The position numbers were made by a program, and so were the translations under genes. DNA of 8,443 nucleotides from Burkholderiaceae bacterium. Lineage in GTDB: Bacteria; Pseudomonadota; Gammaproteobacteria; Burkholderiales; Burkholderiaceae_C. The notes beneath the pieces are model-generated. The model was not told where the DNA came from, did not search any database, and worked only from the letters and a program-made list of their open reading frames with translations. Numbering within the stretch: position 1 is the stretch's first letter; every line of letters starts with the position of its first letter. The stretch covers positions 1-8,443 of the forward strand of contig JALQVJ010000198.1 in the NCBI GenBank assembly GCA_023260355.1, written 5' to 3'. Of this stretch, positions 1 to 7,107 are shown piece after piece.

Positions 1-213
1 AGCCAGTCGGTGTGGCCGACCGTCACGGGCGGAATCTTCGAGACCGGCTTCTCCGATGCGATCCTGCAGATGTGGGCCGCCTTCCTCGCCGAGCGCGAGG
101 GCCTGCTCGGTGATCGCTTCGGCTGCGTCACCCCACAGGAAGCCGCCTTCAGCCATCGGATCTTCGCGGCCGCGCTGCGCTCGCAGGAGTCCGGCTCGGC
201 GATTGCCCCCTGA
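1..213 (+). CDS. C-terminal end of a probable Gfo/Idh/MocA-type oxidoreductase (5' truncated)
   Basis: The reading frame is open from the first base and ends with TGA at 211-213, giving the last 70 residues of a protein whose start lies outside the window. A GTG at position 10 is an internal codon of this frame, not a convincing start. The tail has the pattern GFSDA, then WAAFL, then RFGCVTPQEAAFSH and AALRSQ, which I recall from the C-termini of NAD(P)-dependent Gfo/Idh/MocA-family sugar or inositol oxidoreductases. The Rossmann domain that would prove this is not present, so the family is a recognition call. Base use is distinctive: about 69% GC, about 89% G/C at third positions, no TTG leucine and no CAA glutamine codons, whereas the following gsp genes use both freely. 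It lies 8 bases before gspM, where gspL would be expected, and has no functional link to secretion. Confidence 0.6.
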   Translation, partial: SQSVWPTVTGGIFETGFSDAILQMWAAFLAEREGLLGDRFGCVTPQEAAFSHRIFAAALRSQESGSAIAP

Positions 214-221
214 GCGCGATC

Positions 222-695
222 ATGAACCCAGTCCCGCGCATCCGCTTGCTTTGGTCGCATCGCACTTCCCGCGAGCGAGCCGGATTGATATTGGCCGCGA
301 TCGCAGTTTTGGTATCGCTCATTTGGACGCAACTTTGGGCCCCGTCTTGGCGCACCCTGGCGGACGCACCCAGACAGCGAGCGCAAGCCCTCGCTGAACT
401 GCAAACACTGCAAACGTCACAAAAATGGGCGCGCGACTTGGCGCGGCGCCCAGACCGCTCCGCGTCTGAGTCGCTGGCAGCTGCGAGCGAAATCAGCCAA
501 TCCTTGGGCGCAACGGCTCAAGCCAATGGAGCCTCTGTGCGCATTCAAATTGAGGCGTGGTCGGCTGACACCCTCAGTCAATTGTGGCGACGCTTGCAAG
601 AGACTCCAGGCATTCGAATTTCGTCGACCGAACTGGTGCAAGGCGCACAAGGTTGGGCTGGCCAAATCACAGTCACGGCTGGAGCTCGCCCATGA
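222..695 (+). CDS. gspM: Type II secretion system protein GspM
   Basis: A 157-residue bitopic inner-membrane protein of the T2SS platform. In the family GspM binds GspL and helps place the GspE-GspL-GspF assembly at the base of the pseudopilus. The sequence shows the usual plan: a short basic cytoplasmic N-terminus with an SRER motif near residues 16-19 (GspM proteins often have PRER here), one membrane helix at about residues 20-39, a helical glutamine- and alanine-rich periplasmic stretch (about 50-110) and a small C-terminal ferredoxin-like region. The ATG at 222 puts the basic segment directly before the helix. The only nearby purine-rich stretch is GAG at 212-214, so the ribosome site is weak. 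Its stop overlaps the gspN start in ATGA. GspM diverges quickly in sequence, so the call rests on topology, length and position next to certain gspN and gspD. The normal partner gene gspL is not upstream. Confidence 0.85.
   Translation: MNPVPRIRLLWSHRTSRERAGLILAAIAVLVSLIWTQLWAPSWRTLADAPRQRAQALAELQTLQTSQKWARDLARRPDRSASESLAAASEISQSLGATAQANGASVRIQIEAWSADTLSQLWRRLQETPGIRISSTELVQGAQGWAGQITVTAGARP
681..684 (+). promoter_or_regulatory. Ribosome binding site of gspN
   Basis: GGAG lies 7 bases before the ATG at 692, inside the end of gspM. It supports the start at 692 over the longer open frame, whose upstream ATG at 584 would overlap gspM by more than 100 bases. Confidence 0.6.
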
Positions 696-1471
696 GTCGA
701 AGTTGGGTGGCTGCCACAACCGGGGCGATTGTCGCCACCGCCACCACGCTGGCGCTGGCTTGGCCAGCCCGTTGGCTCGACTCATGGGTCTGGCAGGCGT
801 CGGGGCAACGCGTTCAAATGCAGCAGACCCAAGGCCCGTGGTGGTCAGGCCGCACACGACTGGCGCTTTGGGGCGGAGATGGCTCGCGAGATGTCGCACG
901 CATCCCGGGTGAGCTGGCGTGGCGCATTTCACCACACTGGGATCAGGGCCCATCCTTGGTACTGCGGGTCTGGGCGCCGTGCTGCGTGAATGACCAACTG
1001 CACGTGACCGTGTCTTGGTCGTCGGGCTGGGAGTGGCGGATTCGCGATGCGCACGGCCAATTCGACTTAACACCGTTGCGAGGGCTGGGGACTCCTTGGA
1101 ACACACTCAACTTATCAGGGATCGCCAGCTGGCGCATCGACGGCACCCGCGGCATGTGGCGTGACGGCGTGCCCGAGGTCCAGGGGCGATGGCGCGTCGA
1201 GCTCAACCGATTGTCCTCGGATGTCTCCACATTGGCACCACTGGGCAACTACACCGTTGACTGGCAGTGGCGCAAGAACGCCAGCGCAGACTGGCGATTG
1301 CAAACCCAAACGGGAGTGCTCCAAATGGCTGGGCAGGGCCAATGGTCGGGTCGGCGCTTGAGGTTTAGAGGCGAGGCCAGCAGCAGCCCGGAGTCGGCCG
1401 CAGCACTCTCGAATCTATTGAACATCATGGGTCGCCGCCAGGGCGAGAAAACAATTTTGAGCATTGGATGA
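692..1471 (+). CDS. gspN: Type II secretion system protein GspN
   Basis: A 259-residue protein of the GspN family (PF01203), an accessory inner-membrane T2SS component found in only some systems; its precise role is poorly defined. One N-terminal membrane segment (about residues 7-26) precedes a periplasmic beta-rich domain. The C-terminus is the clearest signature: GVLQMAGQGQWSG at 208-220, a GEAS segment at 227-230, and ALSNLLNIMGRRQG at 238-251, with a terminal ISIG-like LSIG. The frame is open further upstream, but the ATG at 692 is chosen because it forms the ATGA overlap with the gspM stop, has GGAG at 681-684 at good spacing, and directly precedes the hydrophobic segment. Tryptophan is very frequent (22 of 259 residues) and there is an adjacent Cys pair at 97-98. 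It ends 8 bases before gspD, so translation is probably linked along the operon. Confidence 0.92.
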   Translation: MSRSWVAATTGAIVATATTLALAWPARWLDSWVWQASGQRVQMQQTQGPWWSGRTRLALWGGDGSRDVARIPGELAWRISPHWDQGPSLVLRVWAPCCVNDQLHVTVSWSSGWEWRIRDAHGQFDLTPLRGLGTPWNTLNLSGIASWRIDGTRGMWRDGVPEVQGRWRVELNRLSSDVSTLAPLGNYTVDWQWRKNASADWRLQTQTGVLQMAGQGQWSGRRLRFRGEASSSPESAAALSNLLNIMGRRQGEKTILSIG

Positions 1472-1479
1472 TTTGAATC

Positions 1480-3495
1480 ATGGTCACACTACAACGGCGC
1501 ATTCGATGGGTGTTCGCAATCGCAACTGCAGCGGCCCTGTGGTCACTGTCCCCAACAACGGTCTCGGCGCAAACGCCAGCCAAAGATGCGCTAACCCTCA
1601 ATTTTGTCAATGCCGAAATCGAAGACATTGCGCGGACCATCGCCATTTTGAGTGGCAAAAACGTGGTCGTCGATCCCAAGGTCAAAGGCAAAATTGACTT
1701 GGTCACCGATACGCCAGTTGGCCCACAGCAGGCCATCGAGCAATTTGCCACTGCCTTGCGCCTGCGCAATCTGACCTTGATTCAAAGTGACCGATTGCTC
1801 AAAGTGGTACCCGAAGCGGAAGCCAAATTGATGGCTACTGAAGTGGCGATGCAAAGTTCAAAGTATGTGAAATCCGGACAGGTCATCACCCGGATCTTCA
1901 AGCTACTCAACGAGGACGCCAACAATTTGGTCCCCGTGTTGAGACCCCTGATTGGCCCGAACAACACCATCAATGTCAGCCCAGGAACCAATGCACTGGT
2001 GATCACCGACTACGCGGAAAATATCGCCCGCCTTGAAAAAATCATCCGCTCTCTTGACGCCAGCACACCGATGCAAATCCGTGTGATTCCCGTGCAGCAC
2101 GGTCTGGCCAGTGACCTGGTGTCCACCGCCACCCAGTTGATGGACAACAACACACCCGGAGCCCCCGGCAAAAGCCGCGCACCCAAAGCACAGTCGCCTG
2201 ATGTCACCCTACTGGCCGATGTCGCCAACAACCTCATCATCGTGCAGGCGCCCACCGACGTGCAACTGGATCGTGCGGTGCAGCTCATTGAAACCTTGGA
2301 TGTCGAGGGCCGCCAGCAAGGCAACATCCACGTGGTTCACCTGAAGAATGCCCAAGCCAAAGCATTGGCTGTCACGTTGCGCGCCGCACTGAGCGGGACG
2401 CCATCGACCCCAACCACCAGGCCTGCAGTTGCCAACGGCGCTCCCAGCAGCGCTGGCAGCGCGCCAAGCACCGGCGGACAGATACAGGCCGACGAAGCCA
2501 CCAACTCGCTGATCATCACGGCGTCCGCATCGCAAATGCGCCAACTGCGCCAAGTCATCGATCAGCTGGATGGTCGCCGCGCACAAGTCTTTGTTGAAAG
2601 CCTGATCGCAGAAGTGAATGCTGACAAAGCCGCGGAGTTTGGCATCCAATGGCAAGGCCCTTTGGGCAACTCTGGCGACTCACTGATTGGTTTGATGGGG
2701 ACGAACTTCGGCACCGGTGGCGCCAACATCATCAACTTGGCCACGCAAGGTGCAACGGGCACCGTAGTACCTGCCAATGGCTTGAACGTGGGGGCCGCGT
2801 TTCGCAAGAACGGGGTGTACGTGCTCGGATTTTTGGGGCGATTCCTGCAAGAAAATGGCGATGCCAATATTTTGTCTACGCCAACTTTGCTGACCTTGGA
2901 CAACGAAGAAGCCAAAATCGTGATTGGTAAAAATGTGCCCTTCATCACCGGGCAATACACCTCCAACAACAGCAACGCGGGGTCTGTGAATCCATTCCAA
3001 ACCATCGAGCGAAAGGATGTGGGTTTGACGCTCAAAGTCAAACCACAAATCAGCGAAAGCGGCACCATCAAGATGGACATTTACCAAGAGGTGTCCAACG
3101 TTTCCGAGACCACCAGCGCAGGCCTGGTGACCAATAAGCGCAGCATCGAGTCGAGTGTTCTGATTGACGACGGTCAAATCGTGGTCCTTGGTGGATTGCT
3201 ACAAGACGAATTTGCCAATGGCAACCAAGCGGTGCCCGGCTTGTCTCAGTTGCCGGTTTTCGGGAACCTATTCAAGTCTGAATCGCGCTCTCGCAAAAAA
3301 ACCAACCTCATGGTCTTCCTGCGCCCCATGATCATCCGCGATGCCCAAGACAGCCAACAGCTCTCACTGAGTCGCTATGACACCATGCGCGCCACGCAAC
3401 AAAGCAACCAGCCCTCGCCAAATGAAGTGCTGGGTATCAATGGCTCTCCCGTGCTGCCACCCGTTCGCGATGCAGCAGTCACACCCAGCCGTTGA
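1480..3495 (+). CDS. gspD: Type II secretion system secretin GspD
   Basis: A 671-residue outer-membrane secretin whose multimer forms the exit channel for folded exoproteins. A Sec signal peptide covers about residues 1-30 (basic start, hydrophobic core, VSA before QTP). Then follow the N0 domain (about 36-110), N1 (about 128-193), N2 (about 198-277) and N3 (about 283-367), periplasmic ring domains that meet GspC and the substrate. N3 carries a low-complexity Ser/Thr/Pro/Ala/Gly insert at about 305-333. The secretin domain spans about 440-620 and ends in the classic VPGLSQLPVFGNLF (585-598) and TNLMVFLRPMIIRD (608-621). About 50 residues follow, beginning with an SRYDTMRATQQ stretch, so any S-domain for pilotin binding is short or divergent. 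The ATG at 1480 gives a proper signal peptide and has GGATG at 1466-1470 upstream. The length is normal for the family and no frame damage is seen. Confidence 0.98.
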   Translation: MVTLQRRIRWVFAIATAAALWSLSPTTVSAQTPAKDALTLNFVNAEIEDIARTIAILSGKNVVVDPKVKGKIDLVTDTPVGPQQAIEQFATALRLRNLTLIQSDRLLKVVPEAEAKLMATEVAMQSSKYVKSGQVITRIFKLLNEDANNLVPVLRPLIGPNNTINVSPGTNALVITDYAENIARLEKIIRSLDASTPMQIRVIPVQHGLASDLVSTATQLMDNNTPGAPGKSRAPKAQSPDVTLLADVANNLIIVQAPTDVQLDRAVQLIETLDVEGRQQGNIHVVHLKNAQAKALAVTLRAALSGTPSTPTTRPAVANGAPSSAGSAPSTGGQIQADEATNSLIITASASQMRQLRQVIDQLDGRRAQVFVESLIAEVNADKAAEFGIQWQGPLGNSGDSLIGLMGTNFGTGGANIINLATQGATGTVVPANGLNVGAAFRKNGVYVLGFLGRFLQENGDANILSTPTLLTLDNEEAKIVIGKNVPFITGQYTSNNSNAGSVNPFQTIERKDVGLTLKVKPQISESGTIKMDIYQEVSNVSETTSAGLVTNKRSIESSVLIDDGQIVVLGGLLQDEFANGNQAVPGLSQLPVFGNLFKSESRSRKKTNLMVFLRPMIIRDAQDSQQLSLSRYDTMRATQQSNQPSPNEVLGINGSPVLPPVRDAAVTPSR

Positions 3496-3500
3496 GAGAG
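3494..3500 (+). promoter_or_regulatory. Ribosome binding site of gspE
   Basis: A purine run GAGAGAG overlaps the gspD stop codon and lies 10 bases before the gspE ATG at 3511, within the 15-base gap between the genes. It is the best Shine-Dalgarno candidate for gspE and suggests re-initiation after gspD. Confidence 0.5.
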
Positions 3501-3510
3501 CGCACCTGAC

Positions 3511-4935
3511 ATGAGCGACGCCACGCCTGCCCGCTTCCCTTTGCCTTATGCATTCGCTCGGGCGCACCGGGTGCTGCTGGAGCGCACCGATGGGGCCTAT
3601 ACGCTTTGGGTGAGCGCCGGTGCCGATGCATCGTCTCAGCGACAAGTGCGCTCGGCCATGGCTGAGGTGGCTGCCCAATATGAGGTCAGCCAGGTCGAAC
3701 ATTTGGCTTCGAATGAGTGGTCCAATCGACTCCAGTCTGCCTACGCAAACAACGACTCATCAGCAGCATCTGTGGTGACGGATATCCAAAGCGATGCCGA
3801 TCTGCAGCACATGATGCAAAACCTGCCGGCTGTCGAAGACTTGCTCGAAGCCGCAGATGATGCGCCCATCATTCGCATGCTCAATGCGCTCCTCACGCAG
3901 GCCGTTCGAGACGGCGCTAGCGATATCCACATCGAGCCCTACGAACGCCACAGTGTGGTGCGCTTTCGCATTGACGGCGACTTGCGCGAAGTGGTCCAAC
4001 CCAACCGCGCGTTGCACGGTGCGCTGATCTCGCGCCTCAAAATCATGGCGGAGCTGGATATTGCGGAAAAGCGCCTGCCTCAAGACGGGCGCATCAGCCT
4101 GCGTCTGGGTCAGCGTGCTGTCGATGTGCGCGTCTCGACCCTCCCGAACGCGCATGGTGAACGTGCGGTGCTGCGCCTCCTGGATAAGAGCGGGGCCCAG
4201 TTCAGCCTTGACGCCTTGGGCATGCAAGGACAAGTTCGGCGCCAGTTCGAGGCTTTGGTACAAAAGCCCCACGGCATCATTTTAGTGACTGGGCCCACTG
4301 GCTCAGGCAAAACCACCACACTGTACGCGGCGCTCAAGTGCATCGACGCTGCTCGCACCAACATCATGACGGTGGAAGACCCCATCGAATACGAGCTCAG
4401 CAACGTCGCGCAAACACAGGTACAGCCCAAAATTGACCTCACCTTTGCAAAGGCACTGCGGGCGATCCTGCGCCAGGATCCGGACGTGGTCATGATCGGC
4501 GAGATTCGCGATGCCGAAACAGCGCAGATCGCTGTACAGGCCTCCCTCACGGGGCATTTGGTTTTGGCCACCTTGCACACCAATGACGCAGCGAGTGCGG
4601 TGACGCGGTTGGCAGATATGGGCATTGAGCCCTTCTTGCTGAGCTCCTCACTGGTGGGCGTGCTTGGGCAGCGGCTGGTACGCAAGCTGTGCAAAAGCTG
4701 CTTGGGCAGCGGCTGTGATGCGTGCTCGCGCCAAGGCTTTGCCGGGCGCACGGGTATTTTCGAGTTGCTTGTCGCCAGCGACACGATCAAAGGCCTCATT
4801 CATGAGGAGGCCCCCGAAAGTGCGGTGCGCGCAGCCGCGATCTCGGAGGGCATGGTATTGCTGCGCGAAGACGGCCAGCGCTTGGTCGACGCCGGTATAA
4901 CCCGCGCAGACGAGCTCTTGCGCGTGACGCAATGA
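3511..4935 (+). CDS. gspE: Type II secretion system assembly ATPase GspE
   Basis: A 474-residue cytoplasmic hexameric ATPase that powers pseudopilus growth; in the family it is held at the membrane by GspL and GspF. The N1E-type region begins with LPYAFARAH (about residues 11-19), followed by an N2E domain with SDIHIEPY (137-144), RFRIDGDLR (151-159) and RLPQDGRI (188-195). The ATPase core has Walker A GPTGSGKT at 261-268, an Asp-box segment TVEDPIEYE (287-295), Walker B VVMIGEIRD (326-334) with Glu331, and the His box around TGHLVLATLHTND (347-359). A CxxC pair at 394/397 and a second at 402/405 form the zinc site, with only four residues between the pairs, much shorter than in classic GspE proteins. 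GRTGIFELL (412-420) follows. All catalytic motifs are intact. The stop overlaps gspF in ATGA, which fits the stable GspE-GspF partnership. Confidence 0.98.
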   Translation: MSDATPARFPLPYAFARAHRVLLERTDGAYTLWVSAGADASSQRQVRSAMAEVAAQYEVSQVEHLASNEWSNRLQSAYANNDSSAASVVTDIQSDADLQHMMQNLPAVEDLLEAADDAPIIRMLNALLTQAVRDGASDIHIEPYERHSVVRFRIDGDLREVVQPNRALHGALISRLKIMAELDIAEKRLPQDGRISLRLGQRAVDVRVSTLPNAHGERAVLRLLDKSGAQFSLDALGMQGQVRRQFEALVQKPHGIILVTGPTGSGKTTTLYAALKCIDAARTNIMTVEDPIEYELSNVAQTQVQPKIDLTFAKALRAILRQDPDVVMIGEIRDAETAQIAVQASLTGHLVLATLHTNDAASAVTRLADMGIEPFLLSSSLVGVLGQRLVRKLCKSCLGSGCDACSRQGFAGRTGIFELLVASDTIKGLIHEEAPESAVRAAAISEGMVLLREDGQRLVDAGITRADELLRVTQ

Positions 4936-6146
4936 CCGCGTTTCGCTACCAAGCGCTGAGCGCCTCGGGCCAAGAGGACCAAGGGGTCGTGCATGCTGAC
5001 TCGGCAAAAGCCGCTCGCCAATGGCTGCGCCAGCAAGGGCTTACCCCCTTAGAGGTGAAAAGCATTGACGCGCAAAGTCCCAGCGGACAGCCGCGCGCTA
5101 GGCGTCGGGTGTTTTCGCTGGCTGAGCGTGGCATGCTCACCCGGCAGTTGGCGGGTTTGATCAACGCTGGGCTGCCGCTCGAGAGGGCGCTCGCAGCGCT
5201 GTCCGATGAGGCCCGAAAGACCACGCACATCGATATCCTGAATCGCATCCGATCCGAGGTGCAGAGTGGCAGCGCCCTGGCCACTGCGCTGGCCCAGCAC
5301 CCCAAAGATTTCCCTTCAGAGTTTTGCGCCGTGGTGGCTGCCGCTGAGCAATCTGGGCAGCTGGGGCATGTGCTTGATCGCCTCGCCAACGAAATGGAAG
5401 CGGCAGAACAACTCAAAGGGAAGCTCTTGGGTGCAGCCTTGTATCCCATGATCGTGACCGGCGTGGCCATCGTGATGGTGATTTTCTTGATGGCCTACGT
5501 GGTGCCCCAAGTGGCATCTGTTTTCGCCGCTCGCGAACAAGCCTTGCCATGGTTGACCCGCGCGTTGCTGGCCATGAGTCAAGGGGTACAAAGCCACGGT
5601 TGGGCCGCCGCGATAGCGATGGGTTTGGGCATTGGTTTTTTCATGCTCCTGTATCGCAAGCCGGATTGGCGAACCCGCATCGACGCTTGGTTGCTGCGAA
5701 CGCCGCTGTTCGGTCCGTTGCTACTCGACTATCACAACGCCCGTTTGGCTGCGACCTTGAGCTTGCTCAGCGGGGCCGGTTTGCCCATCCTCAAGGCGAT
5801 CAAGGCGGCATCCGAAACCGTGACCAACCACGGCCTGAAGCGCGATGTTGATCTGGCCCACGACTTGGTGAGAGAAGGCGCCTCCTTGGCAGCCGCGCTC
5901 GACGCCCAAACACACTGCGCGCGTTGGCTGATCGTGTTCGCGCGATTGGGCGAGCAAACCGGCCAACTCAGCGAGATGCTTGGCCGCGCTGCTCAGCAGA
6001 GCGCAGACCGCGTGCAGCGCAAGGCGCTCGCGCTCGCGACTTGGCTGGAGCCTCTGCTGATTTTGTTGATGGGCCTGATGGTCTTGGCCATCGTGATGTC
6101 GATTTTGCTGCCCATCATGGAACTCAACAGCTTCGCGACCGTCTAA
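4932..6146 (+). CDS. gspF: Type II secretion system inner-membrane platform protein GspF
   Basis: A 404-residue polytopic inner-membrane protein, homologous to PilC of type IV pili, that forms the T2SS platform and couples GspE to pseudopilin assembly. The N-terminus MTAFRYQALSASGQ is typical. Two related T2SSF domains follow (about 69-192 and 270-395). Each has the repeated signature of the family: AAEQSGQLGHVLDRLA at 137-152 and LGEQTGQLSEMLGRAA at 339-354. Membrane helices lie at about 171-193, 224-241 and 371-393. The ATG at 4932 overlaps the gspE stop by four bases and no strong Shine-Dalgarno sequence is seen, which suggests translational coupling. It is the last gsp gene on this side; the following 46 bases hold no hairpin that would mark a strong transcription end, so read-through into the nucleotidase gene is possible. 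Confidence 0.98.
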   Translation: MTAFRYQALSASGQEDQGVVHADSAKAARQWLRQQGLTPLEVKSIDAQSPSGQPRARRRVFSLAERGMLTRQLAGLINAGLPLERALAALSDEARKTTHIDILNRIRSEVQSGSALATALAQHPKDFPSEFCAVVAAAEQSGQLGHVLDRLANEMEAAEQLKGKLLGAALYPMIVTGVAIVMVIFLMAYVVPQVASVFAAREQALPWLTRALLAMSQGVQSHGWAAAIAMGLGIGFFMLLYRKPDWRTRIDAWLLRTPLFGPLLLDYHNARLAATLSLLSGAGLPILKAIKAASETVTNHGLKRDVDLAHDLVREGASLAAALDAQTHCARWLIVFARLGEQTGQLSEMLGRAAQQSADRVQRKALALATWLEPLLILLMGLMVLAIVMSILLPIMELNSFATV

Positions 6147-6192
6147 GTCAGCAAGCACATTCAACCTCACCCATTCAAAGACGCGACACATC

Positions 6193-7107
6193 ATGGCAAG
6201 CAGTCTCGAAGGCAAGTTGGTGGTCGCGATTTCATCGCGGGCACTCTTCGATTTTGAAGAAGAGAACCGGGTGTTTGAATCCAGTGATGATCAGCGATAC
6301 ATGAAGCTCCAGCTCGAACGCTTGGATCAACCCGCCAAGCCGGGTGTGGCCTTTTCTTTGGTGCAAAAGTTGCTGTCGTTCAACGACCAAGATGACGCCA
6401 GAGTCGAGGTGGTGATCCTGTCGCGCAACGACCCCGTGAGTGGCATGCGTGTGTTTCGATCAGCTCGGCACTACAACTTGGCAATTTCCAGGGGCAGCTT
6501 CACGCGAGGGCGCGAGCCGTGGCGATACCTCAAACCCCTGCGCGCCAATTTGTTTCTGTCAACTCACCTCAGCGATGTCAGGGCGGCGCTCGCCAACGGC
6601 GTACCTGCCGCTCAGGTCTACCCAGATTCTGCCCACGCGTCATTGGCGCACCCTGATGAGCTGCGCATTGCCTTCGACGGCGACGCTGTGCTGTTTTCGG
6701 ATGAGGCAGAGCAGGTGTTTCAAGCGCAAGGCTTGGATGCTTTCGTCTCGCATGAAACGGAGCGAGCGACCCAACCCTTGCCCGCCGGTCCGTTCAAACC
6801 GCTGCTGACAGCACTTCACCACATGCAGCAAGCGGCGGCTCCTCGCGTCAAGATTCGCACCGCTTTGGTGACGGCGCGCAGCGCGCCAGCCCATGAGCGT
6901 GCGGTGCGCACGCTCATGGATTGGAACGTCGATATCGATGAAGCCATCTTCTTGGGCGGGCTCGAAAAGGGACCGTTTCTGCGCGAGTTTGAACCCGACT
7001 TTTTCTTTGACGATCAGACTGGACACGTGCGCTCTGCAGCCGGCCACGTCCCAGCAGGTCACGTGGCCTCCAGCGCCTCAACGCTCACCTCAGCCGACTC
7101 AGAATGA
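6193..7107 (+). CDS. Cytosolic 5'-nucleotidase, NT5C-like (PF06189 family)
   Basis: A 304-residue protein matching the bacterial relatives of vertebrate cytosolic 5'-nucleotidase I (PF06189), HAD-type enzymes that dephosphorylate nucleoside monophosphates. Visible landmarks are LVVAISSRALFD (9-20), VILSRND (74-80), LRIAFDGDAVLFSDEAE (157-173) with its acidic DGD core, the TALVTARSAPAHERAVRTL segment (223-241), IFLGGLEKGPFL (252-263) and the terminal acidic FFFDDQ (270-275). There is no signal peptide, so it acts in the cytoplasm and is not a T2SS cargo. The last 15 or so residues are a Ser/Ala/Thr-rich tail outside the conserved fold. The ATG at 6193 fits the family N-terminus; upstream there is only a weak AAAGACG. 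It lies 46 bases after gspF and overlaps the next gene by four bases. The preferred substrate (for example AMP or IMP) cannot be told from sequence. Confidence 0.9.
   Translation: MASSLEGKLVVAISSRALFDFEEENRVFESSDDQRYMKLQLERLDQPAKPGVAFSLVQKLLSFNDQDDARVEVVILSRNDPVSGMRVFRSARHYNLAISRGSFTRGREPWRYLKPLRANLFLSTHLSDVRAALANGVPAAQVYPDSAHASLAHPDELRIAFDGDAVLFSDEAEQVFQAQGLDAFVSHETERATQPLPAGPFKPLLTALHHMQQAAAPRVKIRTALVTARSAPAHERAVRTLMDWNVDIDEAIFLGGLEKGPFLREFEPDFFFDDQTGHVRSAAGHVPAGHVASSASTLTSADSE

Noticed and set aside
56..397. Plus-strand open frame overlapping the oxidoreductase tail and gspM as a possible gspL remnant
   Set aside because: Its translation is Arg/Pro/Ser-rich without GspL-like features and it runs out of frame through both neighbouring genes.
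417..1106. Long open frame on the minus strand (229 codons) opposite gspM and gspN
   Set aside because: It lies fully opposite two recognised genes, its translation is rich in Arg, Pro and Ser without recognisable motifs, and such antisense frames are expected in GC-rich coding DNA.
2562..3080. Minus-strand open frame (172 codons) opposite gspD
   Set aside because: It is a shadow of the conserved secretin coding region, with no ribosome site or recognisable family pattern.
4110..4799. Minus-strand open frame (229 codons) opposite gspE
   Set aside because: It mirrors the ATPase core codons; no independent evidence for coding.
6158..6178. CATTCAA repeated twice, 14 bases apart, in the gap between gspF and the nucleotidase gene
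   Set aside because: Two copies of a 7-base word are weak evidence for an operator and no symmetry or promoter elements accompany them; most likely chance.
6147..6192. Possible terminator or promoter between gspF and the nucleotidase gene
   Set aside because: No GC-rich hairpin with a T run and no convincing -35/-10 pair could be seen in these 46 bases.
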